The notes under the pieces: generated by a model | What the model was told of the DNA's origin: nothing | What the model saw: the letters and a program-made list of their open reading frames with translations, nothing else | The model's database searches: none | Translations under genes and position numbers: made by a program | In this document: positions 8,865 through 18,456 of the stretch, in pieces | How positions within the stretch are numbered: position 1 is the stretch's first letter | How the letters are laid out: every line of letters begins with the position of its first letter | Assembly: GCF_000012305.1 (NCBI RefSeq) | Contig: NC_007204.1 | Location: 1,736,001-1,800,000, forward strand | Direction of reading: 5' to 3' | Origin: Psychrobacter arcticus 273-4 | GTDB lineage: Bacteria; Pseudomonadota; Gammaproteobacteria; Pseudomonadales; Moraxellaceae | DNA length: 64,000 nucleotides

Positions 8865-11258
8865 ATGCGCAAAATTCCTGTTTATACGCACCCTGCAGCC
8901 GGTTGGCCTGCACTGATTGCTTCTACTCGTAAGCTGATGGATTACAGTGCCTTTTTGCGAGGCAGTTTGAGTGTATTAAGTAGCAATCAACCCAAAGGCG
9001 GGTTTGATTGTCCGGGCTGTGCATGGCCAGATCATAAATCACATAAAGCACTTGATGTCTGTGAGACTGGTATCAAAGTCATCGCCAGTGAAGCTATGTC
9101 TACGCGTGCCGATGCTCAGTTTTTTGCTAAGCATACGGTTAAAGAACTGCAAGGCTGGTCGGGGTATGAGCTTGAGCACATCGGCCGATTATCAGAGCCA
9201 CTATATTACGATGCAGCGCAAGATCATTATATCCCTATCTCTTGGCAGGACGCTTACGCCCGTATCGCTAAGCAATTACAGAAGCTTGATTCACCAGATG
9301 AGGCATTATTTTATACCTCAGGGCGCATTACTAATGAGCCCGCCTTTATGTTTCAGTTGTTTGTACGTTGCTTTGGCACCAATAACTTACCTGATTGCTC
9401 AAATATGTGCCACGAGCCCACCTCAGTGATGCTCGGTAAGCAGTTGGGCATCGGCAAGGCGACTGTCGTATTAGAAGACTTTGAGCAGGCCAAACTCATT
9501 ATAATGTTCGGACAAAACCCAGCTACTAATCATCCTCGTATGCTGGAGATGCTCGCCCATGCGCACAAGCAAGGGTGTCGAATTCTTTCTGTCAATCCTA
9601 TGCGAGAGCAAGGTTTAAAAGCTTTCAGAAATCCGCAAAAGCCGTCACATATGGTGGCAGGAAAGAGTGACGCCGTCGTTGATGACGTGATTCAAATCCA
9701 AATTGGTGGCGATGCCGCGCTACTGACTGGTATGGCAAAATGGCTCACCAAAAATAATAAAATGAACACAGATTTTATTGAGCAACATACCTCAGGACTT
9801 GAGGCACTAGATACTTGGTTACGCCAGCAGTCTTGGGCGGATGTCGAACGCGGCTGTGGTATTAGTAAGGAAGAAATCATCAATCTCGCCCGCCTCGTTG
9901 CAGACAGTCCAGCGACGATTTGTACTTGGGGTATGGGCATCACCCAGCACGTTCAGGGCGATGACAATGTCGCTATGATTACCAATCTGCTGTTATTAAT
10001 GGGTATGATTGGTATCGATGGTGCAGGCGCGTCGCCAGTTCGTGGGCACTCCAACGTGCAAGGCGATCGGACGATGGGTATCCATGAGCGTCCCAAGCAA
10101 AGCTTGCTTGACAGCCTTGAGCGTGTATTTGAGCGTCCAATGCCACAAGAGGACGGCCTCGATGTGATTGCAGGGGCAAAAGCGATGATAGACGGCAAGA
10201 TCAAAGCCTTTGTGAGCATGGGTGGTAACTATGCGGTTGCTGCGCCTGATTCAAGTGCCATTCAACAAGCATTAACTAATAATCAGCTTAATATTTTTGT
10301 CGCTACTAAGCTCAATGAGACGATGCTTTATCCAGGCGTGGACAATCTAATTTTACCGTGTGTGGGTCGCACGGAGCGCTTAATTACGGCCAAAGGTGAG
10401 CAGTTTGCGACAATTGAGGATTCCATGTGTCAAATCGTCGCTACTCAGGGTCGCCTTGATCCAATTAGCAATACCCTAAAATCTGAAGCGCAAATTATCG
10501 CAGATATTGCCACGCAGTTGTTTGGGGCTGAGTCGTCGATACCTTGGCAAGCTATGGCTGAGGATTTCAACGTTACTCGTGATTATATTGCTCAAGCCAT
10601 TGAAGGCTTTGAGGACTTTAACCAGCGTATTCGTGCCGCTGATCGTGGCTTCCATTTGTATCACCCTGCCCGTCATCGTCAATGGAATACTGAAAGTGGT
10701 AAAGCACAGTTTGAAGTGCCAAAATATCCGATTACTTATGTTGCAAGCCAAATGACAGAGAGAACCGCAAAATTTGCGGCAGATTCAAAGCAGAAAATCG
10801 ATATTAATAGTGATATCAATAATGCTCAAAATAATTCTACATCTAACTCACAAAACAATACTCAAGCTAGTGAACAAGCGGTTTGGCAATTAACCAGCGT
10901 CCGTAGTCATGATCAGTTTAATACGATGATATTTGGCTTTCAAGACCGCTACCGCCAAACCGATCGCCGTGATGTATTGTTTATGCATCCTGATGAGATG
11001 AGCCGCTTGGGTTGGCAAAAAGGTGATACCGTTATGGTCTCGCGTCAAGACAGTAAAGATCAGCAGCGCACATTAGGGCCATTGATACTGACAGAGATGG
11101 ATATTGCTGCTAATGCCGTCGCAACCTACTATCCTGAATGCAACGACCTAATCGACTTAGACACACATGCCCCAGATTCTAAAATACCGGCGTATAAGTC
11201 ATTAACCGTCGTTTTACAACGTGTTAGTGCAGATACTAGACTAGCTGACTCTGCCTAG
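8865..11258 (+). CDS. YdeP/FdhF-family molybdopterin oxidoreductase
   Basis: 797 residues from the ATG at 8865 (TAAGG upstream); an upstream GTG at 8760 would add 35 residues of non-homologous hydrophobic sequence inside the terminator region. The protein begins in YdeP style with GGFDCPGCAWPD (Cys49, Cys52). Cys182 in CSNMCHEP aligns with the Sec/Cys molybdenum ligand of formate dehydrogenase H, and GHSNVQGDRTMGI marks the bis-MGD fold. It lacks the usual N-terminal 4Fe-4S cysteine set, as in YdeP relatives. A low-complexity Asn/Ser/Gln stretch (about residues 642-670) separates the main body from the C-terminal molydopterin-binding domain. fdhD follows. The substrate is unknown; formate is only one possibility, and YdeP itself is linked to acid resistance. 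Confidence 0.85.
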   Translation: MRKIPVYTHPAAGWPALIASTRKLMDYSAFLRGSLSVLSSNQPKGGFDCPGCAWPDHKSHKALDVCETGIKVIASEAMSTRADAQFFAKHTVKELQGWSGYELEHIGRLSEPLYYDAAQDHYIPISWQDAYARIAKQLQKLDSPDEALFYTSGRITNEPAFMFQLFVRCFGTNNLPDCSNMCHEPTSVMLGKQLGIGKATVVLEDFEQAKLIIMFGQNPATNHPRMLEMLAHAHKQGCRILSVNPMREQGLKAFRNPQKPSHMVAGKSDAVVDDVIQIQIGGDAALLTGMAKWLTKNNKMNTDFIEQHTSGLEALDTWLRQQSWADVERGCGISKEEIINLARLVADSPATICTWGMGITQHVQGDDNVAMITNLLLLMGMIGIDGAGASPVRGHSNVQGDRTMGIHERPKQSLLDSLERVFERPMPQEDGLDVIAGAKAMIDGKIKAFVSMGGNYAVAAPDSSAIQQALTNNQLNIFVATKLNETMLYPGVDNLILPCVGRTERLITAKGEQFATIEDSMCQIVATQGRLDPISNTLKSEAQIIADIATQLFGAESSIPWQAMAEDFNVTRDYIAQAIEGFEDFNQRIRAADRGFHLYHPARHRQWNTESGKAQFEVPKYPITYVASQMTERTAKFAADSKQKIDINSDINNAQNNSTSNSQNNTQASEQAVWQLTSVRSHDQFNTMIFGFQDRYRQTDRRDVLFMHPDEMSRLGWQKGDTVMVSRQDSKDQQRTLGPLILTEMDIAANAVATYYPECNDLIDLDTHAPDSKIPAYKSLTVVLQRVSADTRLADSA

Positions 11259-11368
11259 CAGGAAATAACAATGCTAATTAATAGTGGTAATGACATTTGA
11301 AATAATAGTGACGTTAAAAAGGTAACAGCCATAACAATATCGATGACAACACCATATAAAGAGCGTTC

Positions 11369-12379
11369 ATGATAGTTGAAAATAATGCCCAATATAGCGA
11401 CCAAGTATCGGCAGATAGCGTGTCTGAAGACTTAGCCTTACCTGCGACGCCGCTTGCACGCAAACATATGGCGCAAAAACACGCTTATCCATTAAATGAG
11501 TATAGTCACAATAGTATTGATATTGAGGGCTTTGATGAGATTCATATTGATCGTCAGCTGGCAAGCTTGGCTGTGGAGGCCGCGATTTCTATTGTTATCA
11601 ATGGTATTCACTATGCGGTACTAATGGCCAGCCCCAGCCAGCTTGAGTACTTAGCCGTTGGGTTTTTGTTCAGTGAGGGCTTGATTGAACACAGTCATGA
11701 GTTACTCGATTGGGAAGTGACTCAGCTTACGGATAGCGCAAGCTTTGAAAATTTTACTGAGAACTCAATTGACGAGACTAATGTCTCAATGCCGTTTGAG
11801 CAGCTACAAGACTATGATGTTTATGTGGTGGAATTGGTATTAAACCAGCGCTGCCATCAACGTATCCAAGCACAAAAACGGCAGCTTGCAGGACGAACAG
11901 GATGCGGCATGTGCGGGATAACCGGACTGACACAAGCGCTGCCAGATTTGAGTGGTTATGCACAGAATAAGCAACAGAATGCGCAACAAGTCACGACAAC
12001 CAAACCAAGTCTTGATAGTTTACTGAACATACGAGCACAAGTCGATGCCAAGCAACACATGCATCAATTAACAGGCGCGGTCCATGCGGCTGCCACGATG
12101 CAGGGTCAGCACTTGCATCTATTTGAAGATGTGGGACGCCATAATGCGCTTGATAAACTCATCGGTTGGCAGCTACGGCACAAGGTAGAGGTCGAGTGCG
12201 TGGTTATGTCTTCGCGATTGTCGATAGAACTGGTACAAAAGTCTATTCGGGCTTACATACCGTGGCTGGTTGGTATGTCCGCGCCTACCAGTACGGCGGT
12301 GCGTGTCGCTCAGCGCTACGGACTAGGGTTGGCAGGGTTTTTACGTGATAATAGAGTGACTTATTATTCAAGACTGTAG
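11369..12379 (+). CDS. fdhD: Formate dehydrogenase accessory sulfurtransferase FdhD
   Basis: 336 residues. FdhD moves sulfur from a cysteine desulfurase such as IscS to the molybdenum cofactor of formate-dehydrogenase-type enzymes. The catalytic pair Cys179/Cys182 is in RTGCGMCGITG, and the C-terminal half carries FEDVGRHNALDKLIG and SSRLSIELVQKS, both family hallmarks. It lies 110 bp after the YdeP-type enzyme, in the same direction, and is presumably dedicated to it. The N-terminal 60 residues are longer than in Escherichia coli FdhD and appear unstructured. Confidence 0.93.
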   Translation: MIVENNAQYSDQVSADSVSEDLALPATPLARKHMAQKHAYPLNEYSHNSIDIEGFDEIHIDRQLASLAVEAAISIVINGIHYAVLMASPSQLEYLAVGFLFSEGLIEHSHELLDWEVTQLTDSASFENFTENSIDETNVSMPFEQLQDYDVYVVELVLNQRCHQRIQAQKRQLAGRTGCGMCGITGLTQALPDLSGYAQNKQQNAQQVTTTKPSLDSLLNIRAQVDAKQHMHQLTGAVHAAATMQGQHLHLFEDVGRHNALDKLIGWQLRHKVEVECVVMSSRLSIELVQKSIRAYIPWLVGMSAPTSTAVRVAQRYGLGLAGFLRDNRVTYYSRL

Positions 12380-12432
12380 TTTATTCATAACTTTAGTGTG
12401 TTCAGAGATTGATTGTTTAAACCTATTGAACT

Positions 12433-12468
12433 AGGAACCTCAAGTGCGCTTAATTCGCCTTGGGGTTT
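12433..12468 (+). terminator. Rho-independent terminator after fdhD
   Basis: AACCTCAAG pairs, with G-T pairs, to CTTGGGGTT and is followed by TTTTTATT. Confidence 0.75.
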
Positions 12469-12489
12469 TTTATTGCCTATCCAAACCCT

Positions 12490-12629
12490 TATAGTCAGTT
12501 CTAAATAAAATCGATACGTTGATAGCCACGTGCTATTGGTGTATAAATGTTCCTTGCGTGCTGCTAAACAGTGACTGCGGGAAATTCATCTCAGTAGCAC
12601 TGTATCGGTTTTAAAGTGAACCAACTATA
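12490..12629 (-). repeat. Strongly diverged copy of the 138-bp MITE-like element
   Basis: About 140 bp that begin TATAGTC and end CAACTATA, and that align along most of their length to the reverse complement of the element at 30714. Shared stretches include ATCGATAC, CTATTGGTGTA, CTTGCGTGCTG and TTTTAAAGTG. Many substitutions separate it from the near-identical copies elsewhere, so it is an old insertion. It starts 22 bp after the fdhD terminator. Confidence 0.7.
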
Positions 12630-12904
12630 TCAACCTTCAAAATCGTTATTACTTTTTAAAGTTATTATTACCTCTTGAAACCCTATCGCTCACCTACTTG
12701 GGCTAATAAATTTGAGATTAGAGGCCTAATGAGTTACCCTTGTAGCGTGTAAATGTTACAACTATTTAACACAGGTGTCATTTTATTTAATAATGACAAA
12801 CGAAATGTAGTCGTGGTTTAACCATTATTCGGTGTTGTATCAGAAAGTATGCTGAGGAATTAAAAGAGGGGTGACAGCCGAAGCAAGATGATATATTTGA
12901 GGTT
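12630..12904. other. Non-coding stretch before the IS1-type remnant
   Basis: AT-rich sequence without a supported gene. Together with the terminator and diverged repeat it makes a 525-bp gap after fdhD. Confidence 0.5.
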
Positions 12905-13506
12905 ATGAAGACACAAATAGATATCAGCTGCCCCGACTGTCACAGTATAAGTTTAAAGAAAAATGGCATAAAAAGCTATGGCAAGCAGAACTACCAATGT
13001 AAGGATTGTCAACGTCAATTCATTGGCGACCATGCCTTAACCTACCAAGGCTGTCATTCTAGAATAGAAGATAGAATACGGCTGATGACTGCTCGAGGCT
13101 GCGGCATCAGAGACATCGCTGTCATTACCTCTGTTAGTATTGGTAAAGTACTGAGCACCTTAGGCTCATCTATGCTTATGATCGTGACACCAGTGAGATT
13201 GTGGCTTATGTTTGGGGTAAACGTGACTTAGCCACGGCAAGAAAGCTACGGTGCCGTCTCAAGTACCTTAAAGTGACGTATAGCTCTGTTAGCATGGATA
13301 ACTGGAACCGTTTCTTAACCGCCTTTAAACCAGATAATAAACGGGGTGGCAAACAACATACCGTAGGCATAGAAGGCAATAATTGCCGTCTCAGACACCG
13401 ACTAAAACGAGCCGTTAGAAGAACCTGGTGTTTCTCTAAAAAGCTTGATAATCACTTTAAAGTCTTTGATTTGGTGTTCTTTTATATCAATTATGGTTAT
13501 GTCTGA
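12905..13506 (+). pseudogene. IS1-family insertion sequence remnant (insA plus damaged insB)
   Basis: The first reading frame (12905 to about 13170) is an InsA-like protein with a CPDC...CKDC zinc-finger pair and an HTH-like tail (GIRDIAVITSVSIGKVLSTL). The InsB part continues in another frame from about 13166 (YDRDTSEIVAYVWGKRDLATARKL) to the TGA at 13504, ending in the InsB-like VGIEGNNCRLRHRLKRAVRR..FSK. The N-terminal portion of InsB is missing and the frames no longer join, so it should be inactive. I could not find terminal inverted repeats. Confidence 0.8.
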
Positions 13507-13642
13507 TGCCAGCATGCTTTTTAGAACACCACCTTATATTTTAGTATGGCCAGCGATTACGCTTGGGGTGTTGATACTCATTTGCACCGCAACCTATCGC
13601 GATATTAAAAAATCTCGCCGTGATAATAAAGATATCGTTTAG
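13499..13642 (+). CDS. Small single-span membrane protein (doubtful)
   Basis: A 47-codon frame whose centre (PPYILVWPAITLGVLILICTA) would be one membrane helix followed by a basic tail (YRDIKKSRRDNKD). It starts inside the last codons of the IS1 remnant and has no clear ribosome-binding site; an ATG at 13514 is an alternative start. A terminator lies 56 bp after it. I do not recognise the protein; it may be the tail of an older gene truncated by the IS. Confidence 0.3.
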   Translation: MSDASMLFRTPPYILVWPAITLGVLILICTATYRDIKKSRRDNKDIV

Positions 13643-13697
13643 CATTTTAATTCCTACGACATTTATTTGATACCTATTATTACTAGCATTACAACAT

Positions 13698-13717
13698 CAC
13701 CAAGCACAGGCTTGGTG
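13698..13717 (+). terminator. Rho-independent terminator
   Basis: CACCAAGC pairs with GCTTGGTG around ACAG and is followed by TCATTTTTT. It closes the IS remnant/small-ORF transcript ahead of the tRNA genes. Confidence 0.75.
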
Positions 13718-13930
13718 GTCATTTTTTAGGCAATAGCACCCGTTAACACATCTAGCATGTTCATAGCATATAGAGCTAGTAGATGTGTAAAATAGTGAGT
13801 CTTAAGCCAATTAGATGTTAATAAAGGCACAAATACGATGACAATACTAAATAAAGTGGCTTTAAAGCAGCTTTGATGAAAAAATGACTTGTAATTTAAA
13901 TTAATTTTGCTAATATAGGCATCCTTGATT

Positions 13931-14004
13931 GGCTGGGTGGCAGAGTGGTCATGCAGCGGACTGCAACTCCGTTAACGCCGGTTCGATTCCGACCTCAGCC
14001 TCCA
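13931..14004 (+). tRNA. tRNA-Cys (GCA)
   Basis: A 74-nt cloverleaf. The acceptor GGCTGGG pairs with CTCAGCC, the anticodon loop CTGCAAC gives GCA, the T-arm carries GGTTCGATTCC, and CCA is encoded. It is the first of two closely spaced tRNA genes. Confidence 0.96.
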
Positions 14005-14128
14005 ATTATTTAGGTTAAAATTTTATTAGTATCTTATTAATTTTAGCTTGCTTTATTAATATAAATGCTTATAATAGCGACCACTATCTAGCAAGTAGAA
14101 AGCTTACTCATTAGATAATACAAGTTTT

Positions 14129-14215
14129 GCCCGGGTGGTGAAATTGGTAGACACAAGGGATTTAAAATCCCTCGCTAGTAATAGCGTGCCGGTTCAAGTC
14201 CGGCTCCGGGTACCA
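14129..14215 (+). tRNA. tRNA-Leu (TAA)
   Basis: An 87-nt class II tRNA. The acceptor starts GCCCGGG, the anticodon loop TTTAAAA gives TAA, a long variable arm (CGCTAGTAATAGCG) is present, the T-arm is GGTTCAAGTCC, and CCA is encoded. Sequence to its right is accessory, which fits tRNA-Leu as an integration site, although no integrase or repeated tRNA 3' end was found. Confidence 0.96.
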
Positions 14216-14242
14216 TTATATAGTCCTATACTATCTTATAGA

Positions 14243-14276
14243 ACAACAAAGCCTCTGATATCAGGGGCTTTGTTGT
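14243..14276 (+). terminator. Rho-independent terminator after tRNA-Leu
   Basis: ACAACAAAGCC pairs perfectly with GGCTTTGTTGT, giving an 11-bp stem, 27 bp after the tRNA. The T-tract is contained in the stem. Confidence 0.8.
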
Positions 14277-14359
14277 ATCTGGCGTTCTATACTGTCCTGC
14301 TCTATCTATCCCAATCCATGCACTTTGAGTATACTTAGTTTTGTGAGCTATGCTCGAAT

Positions 14360-14943
14360 GAGGCCACCGCGTACTTTGCCAGACACAGCTCGTGAAGTAC
14401 GCCTTTATCAAAGATAACCACCTCTTTAGCATCACCATTATGTGCCGTGTATTAAGTGTTAAGTCATCAAGCTACTACGACTGGAACAGTCGTGACATCA
14501 GCGACCAGCAGATACACCGTAACCACTGTGAGCTACTAGTTAAAGCCGCTCACAGTGGTTACGGTGTTGATCGATTGCATGCAAAGCTGACAGAGCAAGG
14601 CTGTGATATTAGCTTATACATGGTTAGAAGTATCAAAGAAGAACATGATATCAAATGCCGTCGTCATAAGCGTTTTAAAGTCACCACTGACTCAAAGCAC
14701 AACAAGCTGGTCTATCCAAACGTGCTGGATCAGAAGTTTGATGCCAACCGTCCTAATGAGTCTTGGGTCAGTGATATCACACAATATATCGAGCTTGAGT
14801 ACAATGAGGAGCGATTAGCAAAGCACTGCTTTGCAGCGACGCAAGACAAGAGCTGTGCTCGCAGTGGGGCGAGAATTCAAAAGAGTTTGGGCTATAGATC
14901 GCCAAGACAGATGTGGTTTGACTTTTATCGTCAAGCTGCGTAA
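14360..14943 (+). pseudogene. IS3-family transposase remnant with the catalytic core deleted
   Basis: The end of an OrfA-type frame (EATAYFARHSS, stop at 14393-14395) overlaps an OrfB frame starting at GTG 14392. OrfB keeps its N-terminal HTH region (VKSSSYYDWNSRD..., SGYGVDRLHAKL) and runs to ESWVSDITQYIE, then jumps straight to the far C-terminus (LEYNEERL...LGYRSPRQMWFDFYRQAA). The second Asp and the Glu of the DDE site are gone, so the protein cannot be an active transposase. The 5' part of OrfA is also missing. It marks the left edge of the accessory block. Confidence 0.85.
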
Positions 14944-15546
14944 CTAAAATCTCCCAAGTTTAGTTGTACGGATTTGACAGCAGGGGTCAATGTGTAGTTT
15001 ACTACCTCATACATTTTGTTATGCTCAAGTTGTTCTTAATTTATCTGTAAATATTTTGCTACTTAAGGACTTGATTGGTGGATGAAATATCTTTCATTAT
15101 GCGCTAAATCCGACAGGGTCGATTGACCCGTTTAGATTCAAATGCTTTAATATTAAAAAATATAGCAATAAGTTAAAAGGTTTGAAAAATAATCATAATA
15201 TTATGGATGCATAAGCAAAACGTAATATACCAAACTATAAAAGCAAGCAATATTCTCATCCTACGACACAACTAAACAAAGAGCTACATGATACCGTGCA
15301 TAACACAGAACGAGCTTGGCAAGGTGAGGTGCAACCTATAGGTCGTTAAGTTGGGCAAAGAATTCTCTTAAGTGGCTTAGCTTAGAGTCTCCTTATAATA
15401 TTCGATAAGGTCTGTCTGCTATAGTTTTGTGCTGTTTATAGCTTGATTGGCATGTTAATCTAATAAGTATTATAATTTTACTGTGTATAAAGAGAAAGAG
15501 AGTATACAAGGATCGTATATTTGACAATTTGAGGATGTAATGCAGG
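14944..15546. other. 600-bp gap upstream of the MalT-like regulator
   Basis: Contains the left copy of the 93-bp duplication and a dyad at 15104-15135 (CTAAA...GGGTC GATT GACCC...TTTAG) that could be an operator. An open stretch of 44 codons without a start at 15215-15349 (ends TERAWQGEVQPIGR, stop TAA) may be the tail of a lost gene; I do not recognise it. The rest is AT-rich and probably holds the regulator promoter. Confidence 0.45.
14991..15083 (+). repeat. Left copy of a 93-bp inverted duplication
   Basis: Starting at TGTGTAGTTTACTAC and ending GATTGGTGGAT, this stretch matches the reverse complement of 26391-26484 with only a few differences. The right copy is the sequence immediately upstream of the carboxylase operon; this one lies 464 bp upstream of the MalT-like regulator and points toward it. 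It probably carries the same promoter or operator sequence, or is the scar of a rearrangement. Confidence 0.9.
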
Positions 15547-18312
15547 ATGCATAAAAAAGAGGCAGATAATATACGCCTACCATTAATTCTCACTAAACTT
15601 AATGCACCGACAGATTCTGTGCACTTAGTGTTACGTCCTCGTTTAATGAGTAAGTTAATTGAGAATATTAATCATCGCGTCATGTTGATTCATGGTCCTG
15701 CTGGTTTTGGAAAAACCAGCCTTGCCATGCAGTTGCGAGAATTTTTAATTACTCAAGAACATCGCGTTGCTTGGCTAAGTTTAGATGCACAAGACAATGA
15801 CCCTGCACGTTACATCAATTATATTGTGGCAGCCATTCATAGTGTAGAAGATAGCATCGTAGTCAATACGACAGCCTTATCTGAGAGCCAATCTAATTAT
15901 GCCATTAATTTTATTCTGTCTGAGCTGGTTAACCAGCTTGAATTATTGAATGAGCAGATGTATCTCGTTCTCGACGATTGGCATTTCATTACTAATCAAG
16001 CTACCAATGACGCTTTAAATTTTTTGATTGAATGTGCTCCCGATCACTTTCACCTTATCATTTGTAGCCGTACACAGCCACCTTTACCTATTTATACACT
16101 ACACGTTAAACATCAATTGTGTGTGATAGACAGTACAGAGCTACGTTTTGATGAGACTGAAACATCCCACTTTTTACATAAGAGTAATAAGGTAAACTTA
16201 AGACCTGAAGATATTCATACCTTATGGAAAAAAACTGAAGGTTGGGTTGCTTCACTGCAATTAATTTTACTAATGTTGCGAACACAAAAAAGCAAAGATG
16301 ATTTTACTAATCTTTTCGATGACATTGGAAAAATTCATTCAATTAATGAATATTTTGCAGAAAACGTTTTAAATAACTTACCCATTGATATGTTAAATTT
16401 CTTACTACAGACCTCTATCCTCGAAAGGCTCAATGATGATTTGTGTAATACGGTTACTCAAAGAACAAATAGCCAATCCTTATTAGAGTCATTATATAAG
16501 CAGGGAATGTTTATTCGACCCTTAGATCAAGAGCGTTGCTGGTTTCAATATCATCATTTATTTGCCTATTTTTTACAACAGCGTCTCAAGCTACAAATGC
16601 CCGAAAAAATCAAGACCCTACATTTATCAGCAGCACAATGGTTTGCCAATAACAACCAAACTAATGAGGCCGTAGATCATGCTATTGCGGCTAAAGAGAT
16701 GGATCGTGCCATCTCTTTCATAGAAAAGGATTCAATGTGGCTAGTCGAACACAGCTTTATGGGAACATTACTACGCCTGATCGACAAAATCCCTGAAAAA
16801 GATATTGAAATGAGCTGTGAGTTACAACTGGCCATTGCTTGGGCACACTGCCTGACACATCACCCACAAAAAGCGCAGCAAGCACTAAATTTTGTTGAAA
16901 TAGCTTTAGCAAACAAAAAGTATTCAAATGAAGCTAATATTCGTATTGAAGCACGAGTTTTGCAGGCATGTATTAATATGTATGCAGATCGTTTAGATAA
17001 AATAGAACAAATATTACCCACACATTTTGATAAAGAAGATAATCACAATCCTTGGGTTGTGGTCGTTGCAAACAACATTCAGACCTATGTATTGATACAT
17101 AATTACAACTTTGATGACGCCATACAATTGCAACAGCAAGTAGGCCGCTTTCATCAACACACAAGAGGTCCATTCAGTGGTGTTTATGGTGACTGTTTTG
17201 CAGGCATAGCCTATTTAAAACAGTGCAAGCTAGATATTGCAGAACAATATTTTAAAAAAGCTCAGAAAAAGGCTTGGGATAAAGCAGGAAAACATTCACA
17301 TGCCGCTTATTTATCAGGGGCATTGCTAGGACAGATATACTACGAACGCAACCAACTCGATGAAGCAGAAGCCCTACTTATGGATAGCTGGTTATTAGGT
17401 GCCGAGGGTGGTATCGCCAATTTTTACATTGCAACCTATTGTTTCAGTAGTCGTTTAGCAATCGTAAAAAATAATTTTTCTGAGGCTCATGCTATTTTAG
17501 ATAAAGGTCAACTTGTCGCTCAGGCATTATGTATTCCACGTTTAGAGTTTTTACTTAAAGCAGAGCTTATAAAACTGTATATATCGCAAGGTAATATACA
17601 GTCTGCACAACATACAATGCAGCAATGGAATAGGCTTATCATACCTAAGCAAGCATCTAGTATCATTGAGCAGTTATTTGAAATTCGTGCATGCGCTGAA
17701 GCACGTTTGCTTTGCAGAACTGGAGAAGATAAAAAAGCCATAGAAATATTGTCTACTATTTTGCAAGATAATATTCTAAAAAAAAGGTGTTATTACGAAG
17801 TGTGCACACGCACTTTACTAGCCAAATCTTTGAACAAGGCAGGACGTCATACAGAAGCTGAAGATATATTGTTGCCTGCACTACTTAAGGGTTTTGAGCA
17901 GGGTATGATTCGAGTTTTTATTGATGAGGATCAAAATGTTATTAAGGTTATCGAAAGATTAGCTAAGCGATGCCGGCAGCAGCATACTACAAACGCCACC
18001 GCAGAGTTTAATCGTTGGTTACTCAGTTTGTTGGCACTGGATAAAATACAAACAGAAAATATGGATATTACCCGGACCTACATAGAAAACCCTTCACAAG
18101 CACGCGAATTAGCAGTTAAAACCTTAAAAAAGAAAGAAATCCTCATTCTCGAAATGCTAGAGAAGGGCTTGTCGAATAAGGAAATCGCTAGAAATTTGAA
18201 TATTGGTGTCAATACGGTAAAGTGGTACTTAAAAGCCATATACAATACGTTGGGGGTATCTCGCCGTGTTCAAGCAGTCATCGAAGCCAAAAATCTCAAT
18301 ATATTAGATTGA
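15547..18312 (+). CDS. MalT-like LuxR-family ATP-dependent transcriptional regulator (LAL)
   Basis: A 921-residue STAND-type activator. The N-terminal P-loop is GPAGFGKT (50-57) and a Walker B-like LVLDDWHF sits near 139. The middle third carries TPR-like repeats that usually bind the inducer, and the C-terminal 60 residues form a LuxR helix-turn-helix (LKKKEILILEMLEKGLSNKEIARNLNIGVNTVKWYLKAIY). Proteins of this kind need ATP and an inducer to activate transcription. It converges on the carboxylase operon with 144 bp between the two ends and is the obvious local regulator. The gene looks more AT-rich than the core genes, fitting an acquired segment. Confidence 0.9.
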   Translation: MHKKEADNIRLPLILTKLNAPTDSVHLVLRPRLMSKLIENINHRVMLIHGPAGFGKTSLAMQLREFLITQEHRVAWLSLDAQDNDPARYINYIVAAIHSVEDSIVVNTTALSESQSNYAINFILSELVNQLELLNEQMYLVLDDWHFITNQATNDALNFLIECAPDHFHLIICSRTQPPLPIYTLHVKHQLCVIDSTELRFDETETSHFLHKSNKVNLRPEDIHTLWKKTEGWVASLQLILLMLRTQKSKDDFTNLFDDIGKIHSINEYFAENVLNNLPIDMLNFLLQTSILERLNDDLCNTVTQRTNSQSLLESLYKQGMFIRPLDQERCWFQYHHLFAYFLQQRLKLQMPEKIKTLHLSAAQWFANNNQTNEAVDHAIAAKEMDRAISFIEKDSMWLVEHSFMGTLLRLIDKIPEKDIEMSCELQLAIAWAHCLTHHPQKAQQALNFVEIALANKKYSNEANIRIEARVLQACINMYADRLDKIEQILPTHFDKEDNHNPWVVVVANNIQTYVLIHNYNFDDAIQLQQQVGRFHQHTRGPFSGVYGDCFAGIAYLKQCKLDIAEQYFKKAQKKAWDKAGKHSHAAYLSGALLGQIYYERNQLDEAEALLMDSWLLGAEGGIANFYIATYCFSSRLAIVKNNFSEAHAILDKGQLVAQALCIPRLEFLLKAELIKLYISQGNIQSAQHTMQQWNRLIIPKQASSIIEQLFEIRACAEARLLCRTGEDKKAIEILSTILQDNILKKRCYYEVCTRTLLAKSLNKAGRHTEAEDILLPALLKGFEQGMIRVFIDEDQNVIKVIERLAKRCRQQHTTNATAEFNRWLLSLLALDKIQTENMDITRTYIENPSQARELAVKTLKKKEILILEMLEKGLSNKEIARNLNIGVNTVKWYLKAIYNTLGVSRRVQAVIEAKNLNILD

Positions 18313-18456
18313 TTAAAACGCTTCATCCCTCCTGCCCTAGTTCTTAGGTTTACTATAACTTTAAAAGACCCTCAATTACAAAAAAAGGCGCTTGATTTAC
18401 AACACTCATCTAATGATGTTGCTCCTGTTATTTTATACAACCCAGCCCACCTGAAT

